A stretch of DNA of 64,000 bases, from assembly GCA_014871385.1 (NCBI GenBank), contig CM026425.1:15063990-15127989 (forward strand), read 5' to 3'. The stretch is from Ceratodon purpureus (taxonomy: Eukaryota > Streptophyta > Bryopsida > Pseudoditrichales > Ditrichaceae). A program made the position numbers and the translations under genes. Positions within the stretch are counted from its first letter, which is position 1; every line of letters begins with the position of its first letter. Below are positions 59,985-64,000 of this stretch, one piece after another. Below the pieces are notes generated by a model, which saw only the letters and a program-made list of their open reading frames with translations, had not been told where the DNA came from and did no database searches.

Positions 59985-60812
59985 CTTCTAAAGGAGGAAG
60001 GGGTATTTCCACAATTTTTCAGTAACTACAGTGCCATTTGTGCATCTTCCAAAGTTAGACAAATTTGAGAATCACCATAAGCAATTTAAGTGTAAGATCT
60101 TTGAAAGTAGTGGACTACCAAAACCTGTAGTAAATTTTGGGTTTGGAGAAGCTACGGATTGGGAGATAATAACATGTGAAGTTTAGAAGATTAGTGAATT
60201 TCTGAAATATTAACAGTGATTTTCCGAGTTTGACTAAAAATTGCTACTTTAGAAATTTATGAAAATTTGGCAACTAAAGCTAATTCTCTTCTCTAGTATG
60301 TTAGGAACATGCACAATTTTTTAAAGATTTCTCCGAGTTACCAATTTGGAGAAAATGAGTTTGGCATAAGTGTCACTATGAATTTTGTTATTTTCAACGT
60401 GGCACTTTTTGGCAAATTCAAAAAGGTTTCTGATAAATCCAAAATGTTGAAGCCATAAAATAGTGGTCATACAAGCATTCCCAAAAAAAAAAAAAAAAAA
60501 ATGCTAAAAAAAATCCACAAGCAGAGATCTTCATTTCAATGCACAAGGTGCTCAAAGTACAGTTGAAACTTTTTCACTATAGAAACAGTAACTTCACTAA
60601 CTTCACTGTAGAAACATATGACCGACTCATGTTCTTTTTTTTTCTAAAATCACGGTTTAACTTTTTCACTAAAATTTTAGCGTGTTCTTATTGCCAACTT
60701 AATTCTAAAGAGATTAGGAACAAAAAACACTCAAATCCGACCCTTGTAGGGCATTTTACTGGGTTTCCATTTTCCGACGCAACCCAAAAGTGGTTGCTTC
60801 GTCCTTTAGGGG
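59985..60812. mobile_element. TTAA-type element F6, 828 bp, with empty site in unit A
   Basis: TTAA flanks at 59,981-59,984 and 60,813-60,816. The ends CTTCTAAAGGAGGAAG and, on the other strand, CCCCTAAAGGACGAAG match at about 13 of 16 positions. Unit A has a single TTAA at the same place (37,684-37,687), so either this copy inserted after the duplication or unit A lost it by precise excision; both are typical of piggyBac-type elements. The plus frame at 60,539-60,841 has no recognisable domain. Confidence 0.75.
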
Positions 60813-60859
60813 TTAAGTTCATATGTATTAGAAGAGAGTGATTTCTACTAATCTTATAA

Positions 60860-61216
60860 GGTAGAAGCACCTATAACCAACAACTTAAGGATTTTGAACC
60901 CCCTTTTTTGGGGTTATTTTTGAGCTGTAATTTTCACGTATAGAAAAATAGGTTTCTCATTAAATGCAAAATTTTCAAAATTTTCTTCCCAATATTGAAA
61001 TAGATACAAATTTTTAAACACAAAAGTATTTCGTGACCTAAAATCGATCTGTAGACTTTTCCATTGTCACACCTAGTTGGTACTAATTTCCACTCAGTTT
61101 TTCAAATTTTTTGATTGGTCAATTTGAATTGAGGGTCTGACAGCCAATTTGCGATGCTGGGGACATCATGTTGGAGGTTGGTGCTGGGGGTGCTATTGGT
61201 TATAGCTGCTTCTACC
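60860..61216. mobile_element. Inverted-repeat MITE, unit B copy (357 bp)
   Basis: Left GGTAGAAGCACCTATAACC and right, on the other strand, GGTAGAAGCAGCTATAACC match at all but one position. It is the counterpart of 37,721-38,090 and so predates the duplication. Confidence 0.65.
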
Positions 61217-61922
61217 CTAGAGCATGAAAATACTCCTTCATTGTGATCTCCGTTTATTTGAAAATATACTAAAATTTGTAATATATTTTATAAATGATAT
61301 GAACATTTTTTGCTATTTTTCTCAACTTATAAAGATAATTTCAACTTGTCACCAAAATCTACAAAATTTGTGAGGAACTCAATCAACTCATATCTTTATC
61401 TATTTACATTATAAAATTAGAAATTGATCACATTGAAAGTGGAAAAGTTGGATGTGAATGTAAAACTTGAGAACATGGTTGCATATCCATTATTTCACGT
61501 AGAATCTACATGCAATGCAAATGTTGATGGTTGATACATCATTTTCTGGATTATCAAAAAGTGAACAAATTTGTTCTTTTATAATACTTTATGTAGGTGT
61601 AAAAATTATTACAAAAATTCTTTTAAGCTCTTAATAGATTTTGTCTTTTTGACCCTCAAAATAAACTAGTCATTAGAATTATTTGATTAATTAGTTATTA
61701 ATATTATTATTTTGTTACAAAATAGGTGATTAGACAAAGAAGCTTGCATTTTAATGGTATTATTAGTAGATGAATATTTTATGATATAATTGAATACATT
61801 TTAAAAAGAAATATTCAATCATCAATTGCAATTTTAATTTCAATGATCTTTGTAAGATGATTGACTTTCATTTTCATTGTTGAATTTAATATTGGCTAAA
61901 GCCTCTACATTGGTGATTCACA
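61217..61922. other. AT-rich duplicated intergenic DNA, unit B
   Basis: It is collinear with 38,091-38,789. No gene was recognised. Confidence 0.5.
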
Positions 61923-61926
61923 TTTA

Positions 61927-62675
61927 CCCCTAAACGATCAACGATTAGTTGATCTTTTTCTTTCAAGTTCCATAACTGGCATCCAAATGACAATTTTTCA
62001 TCTAGTTTTTTTGATGTTATGGAGTTGTTAGAAATTTATCTAGCTTCATTACTAAATTCTCAAAATAATAATTTCATGAATATTGGTGCCTCTTTAAAGT
62101 CCAAAACATGAATACCGTATAAGTATTCCAAGATGTTTTACTACAGAAGCTGAAACAACATTTTGATTATGGGGATGATCTTTTTTTGCAATTGAGGTAA
62201 ATTATCAAGATGTAGCTTGACAAATCTATTTTCCGGTCCAATTTATGTGTTTGAAAATCCCTAAAATTGAGTGTTTTATAGTTAGCAAAAGATGACAGGA
62301 TAAAATTGTAGGTATTACTTGATTTTCCACGGTTTTAGGTTTTTTCATCATGTTTTCGAATATAAACAGAGTTTTGAAGTATGATAACTAGTATTAGGTT
62401 TTTGGTTGACATATACATCTATGGTAAATATTTTGTCAATTTTTAGTATACACCCTATATTCTATATGAATTTTCTTTGTTTATTTGATTTGAAAATTTA
62501 TATATTTATTACATATTGAAACCATTAATTTAAACAAAGTTATTGTTTGTGGATAACATGTGTATTAAACTAAGAAAAACTAGAAATACAATGATTTTAC
62601 ATTATTTATAGTAGCCAAATAGAGCATCCAAAGTTAAAGTCTATTTCCGTGGTCACACGCTCAAGCATTTGGAGG
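61927..62675 (+). mobile_element. TTAA-type MITE family F1, copy 3 (749 bp)
   Basis: The right end abuts TTAA (62,676-62,679) and the left TTAA has changed to TTTA. It is collinear with 38,794-39,536 and inverted relative to 7118-7871. It is the duplicate of copy 2, not a separate insertion. Confidence 0.7.
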
Positions 62676-62679
62676 TTAA

Positions 62680-64000
62680 GTAAGGATAGTATGGAGTCAC
62701 AAAATCAAGGCACATTTGTGTGAAGGTGTTATTTTGCGCAAACTTGCTTAATTTCTTTGTCTTGATAGAGCCATAGACTATTTCTTGTAATATTGAATTA
62801 GATCTTAATACTATAAGTAACTCTACAACAACCACAAGTCTTGATATTTTTAGATGATGTGAGCTTAAAAGTAATCCTTGATAACAAATGATGAAGAACT
62901 GTTTGTATTCAAAATACAAACAGAGGATTAGAATCTAATCCTTTAAATTAATGGAGCTACTCCATTAATAAGAAATTTCAATCAAATGAGTAGACTTTGG
63001 CTTTGCTTATTTAACATTCTTTCATATATTTGAATTAGTTTTCTATTCCTCAAAATAACAATCAATACTAGATACTGAATACCTTAAATTACTGAACACC
63101 TCAATATTTGTAGAGGCCTATGTATTGGATATATTTGCTAGAGTTTTAAATACTTATTATCAGGCACCTCAAGTAATAAAATACAAGAAGGTATTAAACA
63201 ATTTTGGTCTTCAAACACCTCAAATTGTTAGCATCCTCAAGTTATCAACAATTTAAGTTATTAGACACTTCAAGATTATGAAGTGTATAAGTTATGTCAG
63301 ATATTTTTAGTTATCAAATACTTTAATCATTGGTCACCTCAAGTACTTGCATATGATTATACTTTTAAAATTGTTACTTCATTTTTGTTTTGTTGGATTG
63401 ATGGGCATAGTTCCAATACATGAAAATAAACATGATTATATCATATATTGGGCCAAAAGAACATTTTTGGAATAAGATTGAAGACTCTTTCAGAATCTAA
63501 AGTCAAATTTATAGTCCAATAGTTTATTCACAATCTTAGAATTTAAAATTCTACTTTGATATTTAATGTATAAGTTTTAACACAATTTACAACTATTATT
63601 ATTATTATTTAGTATAATACATTGGTAAGTAGTTTAAGTGGTTGAATTAATCATTATTAGATATATCAAATTCAATAAATCAATAAATAGAACTTTAAAG
63701 CCCTATGTTACCATAAAGCAAGACTTTAATTTTAGCCTATAGATTACTCGAAACCGATATTCCAGATATTCCTTGGGTGTGTATAATATAGTCAATTTTA
63801 GTGATGACTAAGTGTATTTCATGTGTCAAATGGAACCAAATTTGAAGATTTATTTTAAGGTAACTTCATTACCATAATTATAGCCTTTACTAAAATTTTA
63901 TTCTTGTAATGTTGTATTAGTATTGGTGAAATTAGTGCATGCTTTTATATATATTTATTGACACTTGGAAGTTGAAGAGCTTATAACACTCATATGCTTA
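62680..64000. other. AT-rich duplicated intergenic DNA, unit B (continues off window)
   Basis: It is collinear with 39,541-40,890 to the last base, so the duplication extends beyond the window. The minus frame at 62,653-62,919 has no domain. Confidence 0.5.

Overview
The window looks like nuclear DNA of a land plant, most likely a moss. That is an inference from the intron-bearing plant gene families present (a WEB-type coiled-coil gene, DUF1221/HeLo-like kinases joined to DC1 domains, G-type lectin receptor-kinase relics), a plant Copia retrotransposon primed by initiator tRNA-Met, and very AT-rich intergenic DNA. The species was not identified. No tRNA, rRNA, CRISPR array or bacterial-style operon was seen.

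Layout. (1) 1-19,600 is AT-rich and apparently gene-free. It holds a roughly 1 kb dispersed repeat with a GAACGG-rich head and a (TA)n tract, several short inverted-repeat elements flanked by TTAA (piggyBac-like, with no transposase in the window), a 23-bp tandem repeat and a TA-flanked MITE. (2) 19,950-27,200 is richer in GC and carries one eight-exon gene for a WEB family coiled-coil protein (about 1,137 aa). (3) 28,070-41,000 is unit A of a segmental duplication: a receptor-kinase relic, a three-exon gene (HeLo-like domain, kinase, four DC1 modules, unknown C-terminal domain; about 1,167 aa), a relic of the last exon of a second such gene, then AT-rich DNA with MITEs. (4) 41,680-42,480 is a collapsed unit X in which the kinase gene is gone. 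(5) 42,500-64,000 is unit B: a receptor-kinase relic, a four-exon gene in which two HeLo-kinase cassettes are joined in phase ahead of DC1 and the unknown C-terminal domain (about 1,734 aa), the same last-exon relic, a young Copia insertion (54,289-59,532), then the AT-rich tail, which runs off the window.

The standout is the unit B gene. Its second cassette has no start codon of its own. It begins with the first codons of a DC1 exon and continues into the HeLo domain, as expected if unequal crossing-over between two copies of the unit A type of gene made a tandem-kinase protein. HeLo-kinase proteins of the plant MLKL-like class are tied to immune and cell-death signalling, so an immune role is plausible but inferred. 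A second unusual point is an antisense gene-like frame inside the Copia element, with a membrane segment followed by an RNase H1 hybrid-binding (viroplasmin-like) domain.

Units A and B also give a relative order of events: duplication first, then the Copia insertion and (unless unit A lost it by excision) a TTAA-element insertion in unit B. The matching empty sites are preserved in unit A.
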